Shown in pieces: positions 1 to 6,319 of a stretch of DNA of 6,537 bases (positions are counted from its first letter, which is position 1; every line of letters starts with the position of its first letter). The notes beneath the pieces were generated by a model, which was given only the letters and a program-made list of their open reading frames with translations, had not been told where the DNA came from and made no database searches. Source of the DNA: Cryomorphaceae bacterium (GTDB lineage Bacteria > Bacteroidota > Bacteroidia > Flavobacteriales > Schleiferiaceae). Made by a program: the position numbers and the translations under genes. The stretch is from contig JAIUMB010000122.1 of assembly GCA_022565745.1 (NCBI GenBank), positions 1 to 6,537 of the forward strand, given 5' to 3'.

Positions 1-99
1 GATATCTCTTACAGATAATTGCATGCTTGTATCATAAGGAAAATACAGGGCAATACGCGTTTCGCCTTTGTGATAAATCTTTTTTATTGTGATTTCCAT
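1..99 (-). CDS. Probable tyrosine recombinase/integrase, N-terminal fragment (cut by window edge)
   Basis: Reading the minus strand from the ATG at 99-97 gives 33 open codons to the window edge, starting MEITIKKIYHKGETR and continuing IALYFPYD. This resembles, from memory, the N-terminus of Bacteroidota tyrosine recombinases, which open with a short beta-strand segment (KxxxHKxxxRIALxFPYD) ahead of the SAM-like core-binding domain. Such enzymes cut and rejoin DNA at specific sites through a catalytic Arg/His/Tyr set in the C-terminal domain. That domain lies outside the window, so activity cannot be judged. The start is favoured because the family motif begins there. No Shine-Dalgarno is present, as is usual in this phylum. 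The gene points away from the GC-rich folded element at 182-434. With only 33 residues, the assignment is likely but not certain. Confidence 0.6.
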   Translation of the reverse strand, partial: MEITIKKIYHKGETRIALYFPYDTSMQLSVRDI

Positions 100-101
100 G
101 A

Positions 102-120
102 CGCATGTTTTTGTCATGCG
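102..120. promoter_or_regulatory. Inverted repeat just upstream of the recombinase start
   Basis: CGCATG (102-107) and CATGCG (115-120) are perfect 6-base inverted arms around a 7-base T-rich spacer. An overlapping alternative pairs CATGAC (97-102) with GTCATG (113-118) and would include the start codon. In the recombinase transcript the first hairpin would end 2 bases before the ATG, so it could restrict ribosome access. As DNA it could be a small operator for autoregulation. Both roles are inferred from position and symmetry alone. Confidence 0.35.
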
Positions 121-181
121 CAAGTTAAAAAATAAATTATTTTCTTACAAAAATTTAATCATGGACTTGATCTTTGGTGCA

Positions 182-346
182 AGGCGTTACTCCCCGCGCC
201 AGGGATTGCAGCGATAGCTCGCTGCCGTAAGGGGCATTACAGCAGCGTGGGCGGCGGAGGCTGCGACGATAGGCGTCAGCCCCCGTACGCCCCGCTGATG
301 TTGCCCCGGCGGTGGCGACTATAAGCGGAAAGCCCGGTGACGGCCT
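182..346 (+). ncRNA. Candidate structured RNA or folded DNA element, GC-rich multi-helix core
   Basis: G+C is about 68% over 181-360, next to AT-rich flanks, with no credible ORF. Hand folding gives fully nested helices: closing stem 182-190/337-346 (one G:U, one bulge); 194-197/325-328; 198-201/313-316; a perfect 7-bp hairpin 208-214/219-225 with loop TAGC; and a long arm built from 231-236/302-307, 243-247/293-297, 249-253/288-292, 254-257/283-286, 259-262/278-281 and 265-268/274-277. The unpaired segments GGGATTG (202-208) and AAAGCCC (329-335) could be conserved loops. The plus strand is preferred because GATCTTTG (169-176), one mismatch from the TAnnTTTG box, would start a transcript near 181-184, exactly where the closing stem begins. 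It matches none of tRNA, tmRNA, RNase P RNA, SRP RNA or 6S RNA as I know them. I vaguely recall similar GGGATTG...AGCGGAAAGCCC intergenic sequences in Bacteroidota, without a named family. Strand, ends and function are inferences. Confidence 0.45.
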
Positions 347-434
347 GCTCGTGTGGTGGCTTTATGGTGCTGTGGGTGCTTTGCTTTTGAAATGCGCCTA
401 TCCGTTAGGTTGATTGGCAGGCCGGCAGGCGCCC
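347..434. repeat. G/T-rich tail and GC-clamped inverted repeat following the structured core
   Basis: After the closing stem comes a G/T-rich stretch in which GGTGCT occurs at 366-371 and again at 375-380. Then GCGCCT (394-399) and AGGCGC (427-432) form a perfect 6-bp inverted repeat. Its 27-base interior contains GTTAGGT (404-410) and a direct repeat GGCAGG (416-421 and 424-429). The hairpin is not followed by a T-run on either strand, so it is not a standard intrinsic terminator. It is probably the 3' domain of the same element as 182-346, since high GC and absence of genes continue to 434 and then stop abruptly. Confidence 0.35.
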
Positions 435-505
435 AAAATATTAATACGTAGATGGTTCTAATATAATACCGAACCCTAAAAACTAAATACTAGAAACCAA
501 CCCCT
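435..505. other. AT-rich spacer between the GC island and the OmpA gene
   Basis: No ORF or clear promoter is seen here. GGTTC (454-458) and GAACC (471-475) form a weak 5-bp inverted repeat with a 12-base loop. It lies downstream of the minus-strand OmpA gene, but no T-run follows it on that strand, so I do not call a terminator. If the element at 182-434 is transcribed rightward, this is a convergent junction without a recognisable terminator on either side. Confidence 0.4.
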
Positions 506-1489
506 TTACTTCAATTCATCAATCAACCTGGTCAATTCATCCAATCTAGGCGTGATGATGATCTCGGTACGACGGTTTTTGGCTTTGTTTTCTGGGGTAT
601 CGTTTTCTGCCAATGGCTTGTACTCGCTTCTTCCGGCTGCTGTAAGTCGCGCTGGATCTACGCCTGTGTTTTTGGTGAGCTCGCGAATGATGGAGGTGGC
701 GCGCATCACACTGAGGTCCCAATTGTCTTTTACTTGTCCGCGCCCACGATAGGCATCGGCGTCGGTGTGACCTTCGACCAATACTTCTAAATCGGCGTTT
801 TCAGCCAGTACTTCGGCCAAGGATTTTAAGGCGCTTTCTCCGTCGGTGTCGAGGTCCCAGCTGGCGGATTTAAAGAGGAGGGCGTTTTCTAAGGTTACGT
901 ACACTTTACCATCGCGCATGTCAACGCTTAGGCCTTTGCCTTCAAAGTTGAGTAAGGCTTCGGAAATACGGTCTCTTACAGCGGTCATCAATGAGTCTTT
1001 TTGAGACAGACGGCTTTCCAGTTCTTCGATTTGCTTTTCGCGTTGGTTTAAACTGCTGCGCATGTCTTCTATGCGGTTGCGCTCTAAACGAAGGGAATCT
1101 TCACGGGCAGCCAGTTCGTCTTGAGCACGCTGTAGTTTGTTGAGCAATGCGCGGTTTTCAGCCGTACTGCGTTGCAAAAGGGATTTGTTGTTTTCCAAAA
1201 GGAAATCGTATGACCGACTTAGTTCTGTAAAGTCTTGGTCCAACTTATTCAGCTTTTGACGCATATCTGCGCTGTCACTTTTTAGTTGATCGTGGTTGTC
1301 GTACAATCGCTTAAACTGCGTTTTCAATTCGCGGTAATCGGCCTCCAAGGCGTTGTGCTGTTTGGTCAGCGTATCAAAGCGTGCTTCCAGATTGTCGTAG
1401 TCGTTTTGAAGCTCTTTATGAATGCGTGAGGAAACGCATGATGAAAAAACGGTTCCTAAAAGGATGGCAAGGGCGATGATGCGTGACAT
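506..1489 (-). CDS. OmpA-family lipoprotein with long coiled coil (peptidoglycan-binding; often named MotB-like)
   Basis: This 327-residue envelope protein probably tethers the outer membrane to peptidoglycan. Residues 1-17 are a hydrophobic signal ending FSSC, with Cys18 as the likely lipidated residue; Phe at -3 is slightly off the usual lipobox. Residues about 22-175 are heptad-like and rich in Leu, Glu, Lys, Arg and Gln, indicating a long coiled-coil stalk. Residues about 195-315 are an OmpA C-terminal domain with EGHTDAD (Asp243), NWDLSVMRA (256-264) and NRRTEI (305-310), the region that binds diaminopimelate in this family. The same strand is open for 90 more codons upstream, but that extension overlaps the hydrolase gene. 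The start at 1489 puts the lipoprotein signal at the N-terminus. A gap of 79 bases separates it from the hydrolase gene, and only a poor promoter-like CATTTTTG (1513-1506) is seen there. The Bacteroidota habit of naming such proteins MotB does not imply a flagellar role. Confidence 0.9.
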   Translation of the reverse strand: MSRIIALAILLGTVFSSCVSSRIHKELQNDYDNLEARFDTLTKQHNALEADYRELKTQFKRLYDNHDQLKSDSADMRQKLNKLDQDFTELSRSYDFLLENNKSLLQRSTAENRALLNKLQRAQDELAAREDSLRLERNRIEDMRSSLNQREKQIEELESRLSQKDSLMTAVRDRISEALLNFEGKGLSVDMRDGKVYVTLENALLFKSASWDLDTDGESALKSLAEVLAENADLEVLVEGHTDADAYRGRGQVKDNWDLSVMRATSIIRELTKNTGVDPARLTAAGRSEYKPLAENDTPENKAKNRRTEIIITPRLDELTRLIDELK

Positions 1490-1568
1490 AAGCGTATTGT
1501 TTTTACAAAAATGCAAAATTTTCTGCTTGAAAAAGGCGCTTAGTAAAAAAATTGTTGCACTTGGATTG

Positions 1569-2207
1569 TTAAAAACCTTGCTCGGTGTACCACTGCAAAA
1601 GGCGTTCAGAATCAACGCGATGACTGCCTTCGTATTCGATGATGTCGACTGAATTTCCACGATCTTGCAGTTGTCGGTACATTGCGTCGTGCTGTGGGGT
1701 GCGGTAGGGGTCTTTGTTGCCAACAAACACCGTGATGGGGGTGGATGCACATATGTCATCCCATGCCAATGGATCCATATCGGGCGGAATAACGCCGGCC
1801 CAAAGTACCAGATGAGCCGGTTTGATGTGCGACTGAGTCACCCAGCGACAAATGGTGGCCACGCCTTGTGAAAACCCAAAGGCTACCAGCGGTTTGTTGG
1901 TTTGATAGGCCGCGTATAGTTTGTTGAGATAGGCCAGATAGTCTTGGATGTCGATTTCTCTTTCTTCCTTGGTCATCCAACTGGCGCCGACACGTCCACC
2001 ATTGCCTTCGAGGTAAAAACGGTGAAGGCCTTCGGGTATGAGCAGTTCGCATTCTTCGGGAAGGGTACTAAACTTTTTGGCAAAATAGGTCGAGAGCATA
2101 CCGTATCCGTGCGCTATCATCCAAGTACTGCCGGGATTATCGGCTTTGCGATGGTGAAAACGCGCCGTTTTTTCTACGGTAATGTGTTTGCTTTCGAAAT
2201 CAGACAT
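1569..2207 (-). CDS. Alpha/beta hydrolase, phospholipase/carboxylesterase family
   Basis: This 212-residue protein has no signal peptide and is probably a cytoplasmic serine esterase. The catalytic set is visible: nucleophile Ser113 in GFSQG (111-115), Asp166 in GNKDP and His196 in GSHR. HGYG (33-36) is the likely oxyanion-hole segment. The stretch PEGLHRFYLEG with GRVGASWMTKEERE (58-84) is typical of the Bacteroidota branch of the Abhydrolase_2 (PF02230) esterases. The length fits the family, which is usually a little over 200 residues. The natural substrate cannot be read from the sequence; relatives act on short-chain acyl esters or lysophospholipids. It starts 9 bases after the stop of the lipoprotein gene and is probably co-transcribed with it. 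Phospholipid turnover near YidC would be a guess. Confidence 0.88.
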   Translation of the reverse strand: MSDFESKHITVEKTARFHHRKADNPGSTWMIAHGYGMLSTYFAKKFSTLPEECELLIPEGLHRFYLEGNGGRVGASWMTKEEREIDIQDYLAYLNKLYAAYQTNKPLVAFGFSQGVATICRWVTQSHIKPAHLVLWAGVIPPDMDPLAWDDICASTPITVFVGNKDPYRTPQHDAMYRQLQDRGNSVDIIEYEGSHRVDSERLLQWYTEQGF

Positions 2208-2216
2208 CGGTCAGCA

Positions 2217-2693
2217 TCATTCCTCCAAGAGGTATTTCTGCCAGAGCTTGTCGATGAAGGTTTCCAGCTTTAGGAGCTTTTCCGGTGCCTCCCAGCGGTT
2301 GGTGATGGTTTTGTGTTTTTTATCGGAAACGAACACTTCGGTAATGGCCGATGGTACATCGCTGATGGGGCCGTCGTATTCGTCTTCTAACGAGAAAAAC
2401 GTGCTGTTTGCAATGGCTTGCTGCAAGGCTTGCCAGTCGTCTTCGCTGATGGTAGCTGTGAAACTGCCCTTAGGTTTGGCAAAGGCTTTTCCTGTGTAGA
2501 CCAGCGAGCGGTCGCCTTTAATGATGACTTCGTACACCGGACAGGTGCCAAAACATTCGGTGCGTTCGAGGCGAACATAGACTTCCTCACCTGCCTTGTC
2601 AAATGATTTCATCAATCGCGCTTGCTGACTGGCGCAGCTAAAAAGGCCTAGGGTTAGTCCGAAAACGACAAGCCATTGTGAAATCTTTCTCAT
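2217..2693 (-). CDS. DUF6438-like lipoprotein of unknown function
   Basis: The protein has 158 residues. Residues 1-19 form a basic then hydrophobic signal ending LFSC, so Cys20 is a clear lipidation site and the protein should sit in the cell envelope. The mature part contains RTECFGTCPVYEV (44-56), with Cys47 and Cys51 spaced CxxxC. Then follow beta-strand-like segments, DGPISDVPSAITEV (107-120), and a C-terminal helix. The Cys-Phe-Gly-x-Cys-Pro motif and length fit the DUF6438 family as I remember it; no function is known to me. The start is at 2693, where the signal peptide begins. The frame is open for 60 more codons upstream, but those overlap the 3' end of yidC and encode a basic, non-signal sequence. 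The gene begins one base after the yidC stop (TAA-G-ATG), suggesting translational coupling. The two Cys could form a disulfide or bind a metal; that is inference. Confidence 0.82.
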   Translation of the reverse strand: MRKISQWLVVFGLTLGLFSCASQQARLMKSFDKAGEEVYVRLERTECFGTCPVYEVIIKGDRSLVYTGKAFAKPKGSFTATISEDDWQALQQAIANSTFFSLEDEYDGPISDVPSAITEVFVSDKKHKTITNRWEAPEKLLKLETFIDKLWQKYLLEE

Positions 2694-2694
2694 C

Positions 2695-4491
2695 TTACTT
2701 TTTCTTTTTGTTGTTTTTCTTCTGACCGGGAAGTTGTTGTCCACGTTCCTTGGCCATTTCTTCCATGCGCTGTTGGAATTTTGATCTCTTTTTCGGCTTC
2801 TTTTTGTTTTCCTCAATCTTGGCCAAAATCTTTTCTTCATTGATGATTCCACGGATGGCGAATTGCTGTCCAAAGGTAATCAAGTTGGCAACAAAGTAGT
2901 AGTAACTCAATCCGGCTGCAAAGTTGTTAAACACGCCGAGGAACACCACCGGCATCAAGTACATGATGTACTTCATTTGTGGGTATTGGGAATTACTGCC
3001 CGTCAACTGCTGGTTCATGTAGGTGTACATGATGGTGGTGACGGTCATCAAGAGGGTAAACAAACTGACGTGGTCGCCGTAGAAGGGAATGGAAAATGGT
3101 AGGTTGTAAATGGAGTCGTAACTCGAGAGGTCATTGGCCCAGAGGAACGATTGATGTCGCAGCTCAATAGACGCCGGGAAGAATTGGAATACGGCAAAGA
3201 GAATGGGCATTTGGAAAAGCATGGGAATACAGCCGCCAAGGGGATTGACACCAGCTTGCTGATAAAGCTGCATGGTGGCCTGCTGCTTTTTCATCGCGTC
3301 TTTGTCTTTGTACTTCTCGTTGATGGCGTCAATTTCTGGTTTTAAAACCCGCATTTTTGCCATGGAGCGGTAAGAGCCATAGGTGAGGGGGAACAGCACC
3401 AACTTGATCATCAAGGTCATCAATAAGATGATGATACCGTAGTTGAGACCATAGGTTTCCAACCAGCTAAAAATATTGATGATCACGCCGCGGTTGATCC
3501 AACCGAAAATACCCCATCCCAGTGGCACGACCTTTTCGTAGCCGTGGCCGTATGACTTCAAGCGCTTAAAGCGGTTGGGGCCAGAGTAGAGGTGAAGGGG
3601 AAGGTCGAGATTGCCGCTGTTGCGAATCCGCACATTGGCGGTCATGTTTTTGGTTACGTCCGAGCGACCTTCTTTGGCACTGGTTTCAAGGGTGGCCAAG
3701 GGAAATTGGCCGTCTACGCGAACGATGGTAGAGAAAAACTGCTGCTTGAAGGCAAACCAGTTGATGTTCTCTTTTTCCTTTATTTGATCACGGGTTTCCG
3801 ATAGTCGATCGGATTTGTCGTTATCGGCAAAGTGGAAATAAATGGTGGTTTTGTTGGTCTCATACTCGTCGTTTTTTTCGTGACGCAGCGCTTGAAGTGT
3901 CCAAAACATCGACGGATCGGTTACGTCAAAGTCCGTTTGTATGCGCAGGTCGGTTTCGTATTCACCGGGACGTAAGTGGTAAGTGATGAAAACGTTCCCC
4001 TTGGCAGTGGTCGCCTGAAGTTTTAGTTTTTCATTGCTTTCTTCAATCGCTTTAAAATGGAGATCCGACGTTTGTAAGTTGTTGCCCAAGTCGAGGTTAA
4101 AGCGAAAATTTCCGCCTTTGGCCAAGTATAGAGGAGCAGGCTCATCTTGCTCAAAGCGCTTGTAAGTTTGAAACTCTTTTAGCCATAGTTCCTGTGGGCG
4201 CGCGCCTTTCGAACGAACAGATATACGAACTTTGTCGTTTTCCAATACAAAGTTCTTAACTGGAACGGCAGTGGTGTCGACTTGCTGTGTTTGTGCCACG
4301 GCGCTATCAATTTCCGCGGAAACATCGGCTACGTCATCACTTTCGCCTTGGCGCATCTCCTTTTCTTCTGTGGCCGCCGGGGTTTTCACCGATTCAGTAG
4401 TGTCGGGCGCATCTTGCCAAAAGAAGTATATCATGATCAAACCGATAAGGAAAAATCCTATGATGCTGTTGATGTCGGTTTTTTTATTCAT
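2695..4491 (-). CDS. yidC: Membrane protein insertase YidC
   Basis: This is the Oxa1/YidC/Alb3 insertase, which inserts inner-membrane proteins alone or with SecYEG. At 598 residues it is normal for Bacteroidota. The N-terminal membrane segment is about residues 8-25, followed by an acidic linker (about 29-70). The large periplasmic beta-sandwich domain covers about 78-320. The conserved core (about 345-555) contains MIKLVLFPLTYGSY (361-374), SMAKMRVLKPEI (376-387), NPLGGCIPMLFQMPI (416-430) and the late segment GLSYYYFVANLITFGQQ. Lys363 stands where the hydrophilic-groove Arg of the best-studied YidC proteins is expected; positive charge is kept. The C-terminus (about 551-598) is strongly basic and ends in a Lys run, which may touch the ribosome. 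The gene lies 39 bases after pyrG with no promoter box seen between them. No Shine-Dalgarno precedes the start. Confidence 0.98.
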   Translation of the reverse strand: MNKKTDINSIIGFFLIGLIMIYFFWQDAPDTTESVKTPAATEEKEMRQGESDDVADVSAEIDSAVAQTQQVDTTAVPVKNFVLENDKVRISVRSKGARPQELWLKEFQTYKRFEQDEPAPLYLAKGGNFRFNLDLGNNLQTSDLHFKAIEESNEKLKLQATTAKGNVFITYHLRPGEYETDLRIQTDFDVTDPSMFWTLQALRHEKNDEYETNKTTIYFHFADNDKSDRLSETRDQIKEKENINWFAFKQQFFSTIVRVDGQFPLATLETSAKEGRSDVTKNMTANVRIRNSGNLDLPLHLYSGPNRFKRLKSYGHGYEKVVPLGWGIFGWINRGVIINIFSWLETYGLNYGIIILLMTLMIKLVLFPLTYGSYRSMAKMRVLKPEIDAINEKYKDKDAMKKQQATMQLYQQAGVNPLGGCIPMLFQMPILFAVFQFFPASIELRHQSFLWANDLSSYDSIYNLPFSIPFYGDHVSLFTLLMTVTTIMYTYMNQQLTGSNSQYPQMKYIMYLMPVVFLGVFNNFAAGLSYYYFVANLITFGQQFAIRGIINEEKILAKIEENKKKPKKRSKFQQRMEEMAKERGQQLPGQKKNNKKKK

Positions 4492-4530
4492 TGACGTTGA
4501 ATTAATGGTATTTGGAACAAAGCCCCAATG

Positions 4531-6147
4531 TTATTTATTAGATTTTGCGTATTCTACAGCTGCTGCGATAAATGACACAAACAGCGGATGTGGATTAGCT
4601 ACGGTGCTTTTGTATTCCGGGTGAAATTGCACACCAACAAACCACGGGTGTTCCGGGATTTCCACAATTTCAACCAGGTTGTTGTCTGGATTAATACCTG
4701 TTGGCACCATACCTGCAGCTTTGTAGTCTTCCAGGTAAGCGTTGTTGTACTCAAAGCGGTGACGGTGGCGTTCCGAAATCATGGGGCGACGATAAATGCT
4801 GTGCGCCAATGAACCTTCGGTGAGTTTACAGTCGTACGCGCCTAATCGCATGGTTCCGCCCATGTCGGTAATATCCTTTTGACTCTCCATTAAGTGGATA
4901 ACAGGATCTGGGGTCTTGGGGTTTATCTCTGAGGAATTGGCTTCAGGTTTGTTGAGCACATTGCGCGCAAACTCAATAACGGCACATTGCATGCCCAAGC
5001 ATATCCCCAAAAACGGAATGTTGTTTTCACGGGCATAACGCACCGCGTGAAGTTTTCCTTCAAATCCACGCTCACCAAATCCCGGTGCCACAAGAATACC
5101 GTCGAGGTGTGAAAGGTCTTTTGCTATGTCGTCTACATTGAGATTTTCGGAGTGTATCCATTCTACGTTCACCTTGCACTCGTTGGCTGCGCCGGCGTGA
5201 ATAAAGGCTTCAGCGATGGATTTATACGCATCTTTTAATTCTACGTATTTTCCGATGAGTCCAATTTTTACTTCAGAAGAAGGAAAGCGCAGTTTGTATA
5301 AAAAGTCTTTCCAACGGGTGAGGTCGGCCTTGCCTTCATGCGGTAGTTTTAGTCTTTTTAGGACAATCTCGTCGAGTTTTTCGTTGCGCATCAACATGGG
5401 CACGGCGTAGATGGTTTCCGCATCCAACGATTCTACAACGGCTTCTTTTTTTACATTGCAAAAGAGTGCCAACTTCCGCTTGATGTCGTCACCGATGGGG
5501 TGTTCCGAGCGACAAACCAATACATCGGGTTGCACACCGCTTTCTTGCAGCATTTTCACCGAGTGTTGCGTGGGCTTGGTCTTCAACTCACCGGCAGCGG
5601 CCAAGAAAGGCACCAAGGTGAGGTGTACCACCATACAGTCGTCGGGCATTTCCCATTTAAACTGGCGAACGGCTTCCACATAGGGGAGGGCTTCGATGTC
5701 GCCAACGGTGCCACCAAGTTCGGTGATGACCACTTCGAATTCGCCAGACTGTCCGAGCAACTTCATCCGACGCTTGATTTCGTCGGTGATGTGGGGAATC
5801 ACCTGGACAGTTTTACCGAGGTAATCGCCGCGACGCTCTTTGTCGATGACCGATTGATAAATGCGGCCGGTGGTCACGTTGTTGTCTTGCGAGGTTGGTC
5901 GGTTGAGAAAACGCTCGTAATGGCCGAGGTCGAGATCGGTTTCGGCGCCGTCGTTGGTCACATAGCATTCCCCGTGTTCGTAGGGGTTTAGCGTTCCCGG
6001 GTCGATGTTGATATAGGGGTCAAACTTTTGAATGGTCACGGAATACCCTCTGGATTGCAGTAGGGTAGCTAACGAGGCAGAGATGATTCCCTTTCCTAAA
6101 GAGGACGTTACTCCGCCCGTTACGAAAATGTATTTGGTAGCACTCAT
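4531..6147 (-). CDS. pyrG: CTP synthase (glutamine-hydrolysing)
   Basis: PyrG makes CTP from UTP, ATP and glutamine (EC 6.3.4.2), the last step of pyrimidine nucleotide synthesis. At 538 residues it is complete and of normal length. The synthetase domain (1 to about 270) has the nucleotide-binding GGVTSSLGKG (11-20), DPYINIDPGT (43-52), HGECYVTNDGAETDLDLGHYERF (58-80), ELGGTVGDIE (143-152) and KTKPTQHSVK (189-198), the UTP/CTP site region. The class I glutamine amidotransferase domain (about 293-535) has GICLGMQ with nucleophile Cys383, and HPE with His509 and Glu511. All catalytic residues are present. It is first in the minus-strand cluster, with a promoter box at 6186-6179 and a short leader containing a C7 tract. 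The start at 6147 gives the usual N-terminus with no extension. Confidence 0.99.
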   Translation of the reverse strand: MSATKYIFVTGGVTSSLGKGIISASLATLLQSRGYSVTIQKFDPYINIDPGTLNPYEHGECYVTNDGAETDLDLGHYERFLNRPTSQDNNVTTGRIYQSVIDKERRGDYLGKTVQVIPHITDEIKRRMKLLGQSGEFEVVITELGGTVGDIEALPYVEAVRQFKWEMPDDCMVVHLTLVPFLAAAGELKTKPTQHSVKMLQESGVQPDVLVCRSEHPIGDDIKRKLALFCNVKKEAVVESLDAETIYAVPMLMRNEKLDEIVLKRLKLPHEGKADLTRWKDFLYKLRFPSSEVKIGLIGKYVELKDAYKSIAEAFIHAGAANECKVNVEWIHSENLNVDDIAKDLSHLDGILVAPGFGERGFEGKLHAVRYARENNIPFLGICLGMQCAVIEFARNVLNKPEANSSEINPKTPDPVIHLMESQKDITDMGGTMRLGAYDCKLTEGSLAHSIYRRPMISERHRHRFEYNNAYLEDYKAAGMVPTGINPDNNLVEIVEIPEHPWFVGVQFHPEYKSTVANPHPLFVSFIAAAVEYAKSNK

Positions 6148-6159
6148 TGTGTGGACAAT

Positions 6160-6166
6160 GGGGGGG
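6160..6166 (-). promoter_or_regulatory. C7 tract in the pyrG leader, possible CTP-sensitive element
   Basis: On the minus strand seven C residues lie between the promoter box and the pyrG start, 12 bases upstream of the ATG. If transcription starts about 6 bases after the box (near 6173), the tract falls at roughly +8 to +14, in the initially transcribed region. In Bacillus subtilis and relatives, pyrG is controlled by CTP level through slippage at the start of its transcript. A C-run here would make early elongation depend on CTP, the product of the encoded enzyme. The tract is observed; the regulation is inference. Confidence 0.3.
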
Positions 6167-6178
6167 TTAAATTCGCCG

Positions 6179-6186
6179 CAAAGCTA
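6179..6186 (-). promoter_or_regulatory. Bacteroidota -7 promoter box for pyrG
   Basis: Read on the minus strand this is TAGCTTTG, a perfect match to the TAnnTTTG box of the Bacteroidota primary sigma factor. It would start a transcript about 4-7 bases downstream, giving a leader of about 25 bases to the pyrG ATG. No clear TTG element is seen 17-23 bases upstream, so the -33 half is weak. It probably drives pyrG, yidC and the downstream genes. Confidence 0.6.
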
Positions 6187-6306
6187 CTAATTAAAGCGGA
6201 GGTATGGGGTGCTTTTTTTACGTTGTAAATGTGGGTTGGTTTTATGGTGTGGGCCTATTGTTTATATCGTTTGAATTAACTGGTATATGGTGTAGCAGCT
6301 TGCTGT

Positions 6307-6314
6307 TATCTTTG
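6307..6314 (+). promoter_or_regulatory. Bacteroidota -7 promoter box for the rlmD-like gene
   Basis: TATCTTTG is a perfect TAnnTTTG match on the plus strand and ends only 5 bases before the ATG at 6320. The predicted start site (about 6318-6321) coincides with the start codon, so the transcript would be leaderless or nearly so. No convincing TTG element is seen at the expected distance; a TTTG at 6270-6273 is too far upstream. Confidence 0.5.
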
Positions 6315-6319
6315 CCGCC

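Noticed and set aside
182..434. Complete integron attC site
   Set aside because: A GTTRRRY core is present at 404-410, but no RYYYAAC partner exists upstream in the window.
454..475. Terminator after the OmpA gene (GGTTC/GAACC inverted repeat)
   Set aside because: The stem is only 5 bp with a 12-base loop, and no T-run follows on the minus strand.
1506..1513. Promoter for the OmpA gene (CATTTTTG on the minus strand)
   Set aside because: One mismatch from the -7 box in an AT-rich gap, with no -33 element at a suitable distance; chance match is likely.
1490..1759. N-terminal extension of the OmpA protein by 90 residues
   Set aside because: It overlaps the hydrolase coding region, has no domain-like content, and would bury the lipoprotein signal that begins at 1489.
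2694..2873. N-terminal extension of the DUF6438-like lipoprotein by 60 residues
   Set aside because: It lies inside yidC in another frame and would place the signal peptide internally; the start at 2693 is better.
5500..5991. 163-residue plus-strand ORF antisense to pyrG
   Set aside because: It is a shadow of a strongly conserved gene and has no recognisable motif. The other opposite-strand ORFs inside yidC, pyrG, the hydrolase and the OmpA gene are judged the same way.
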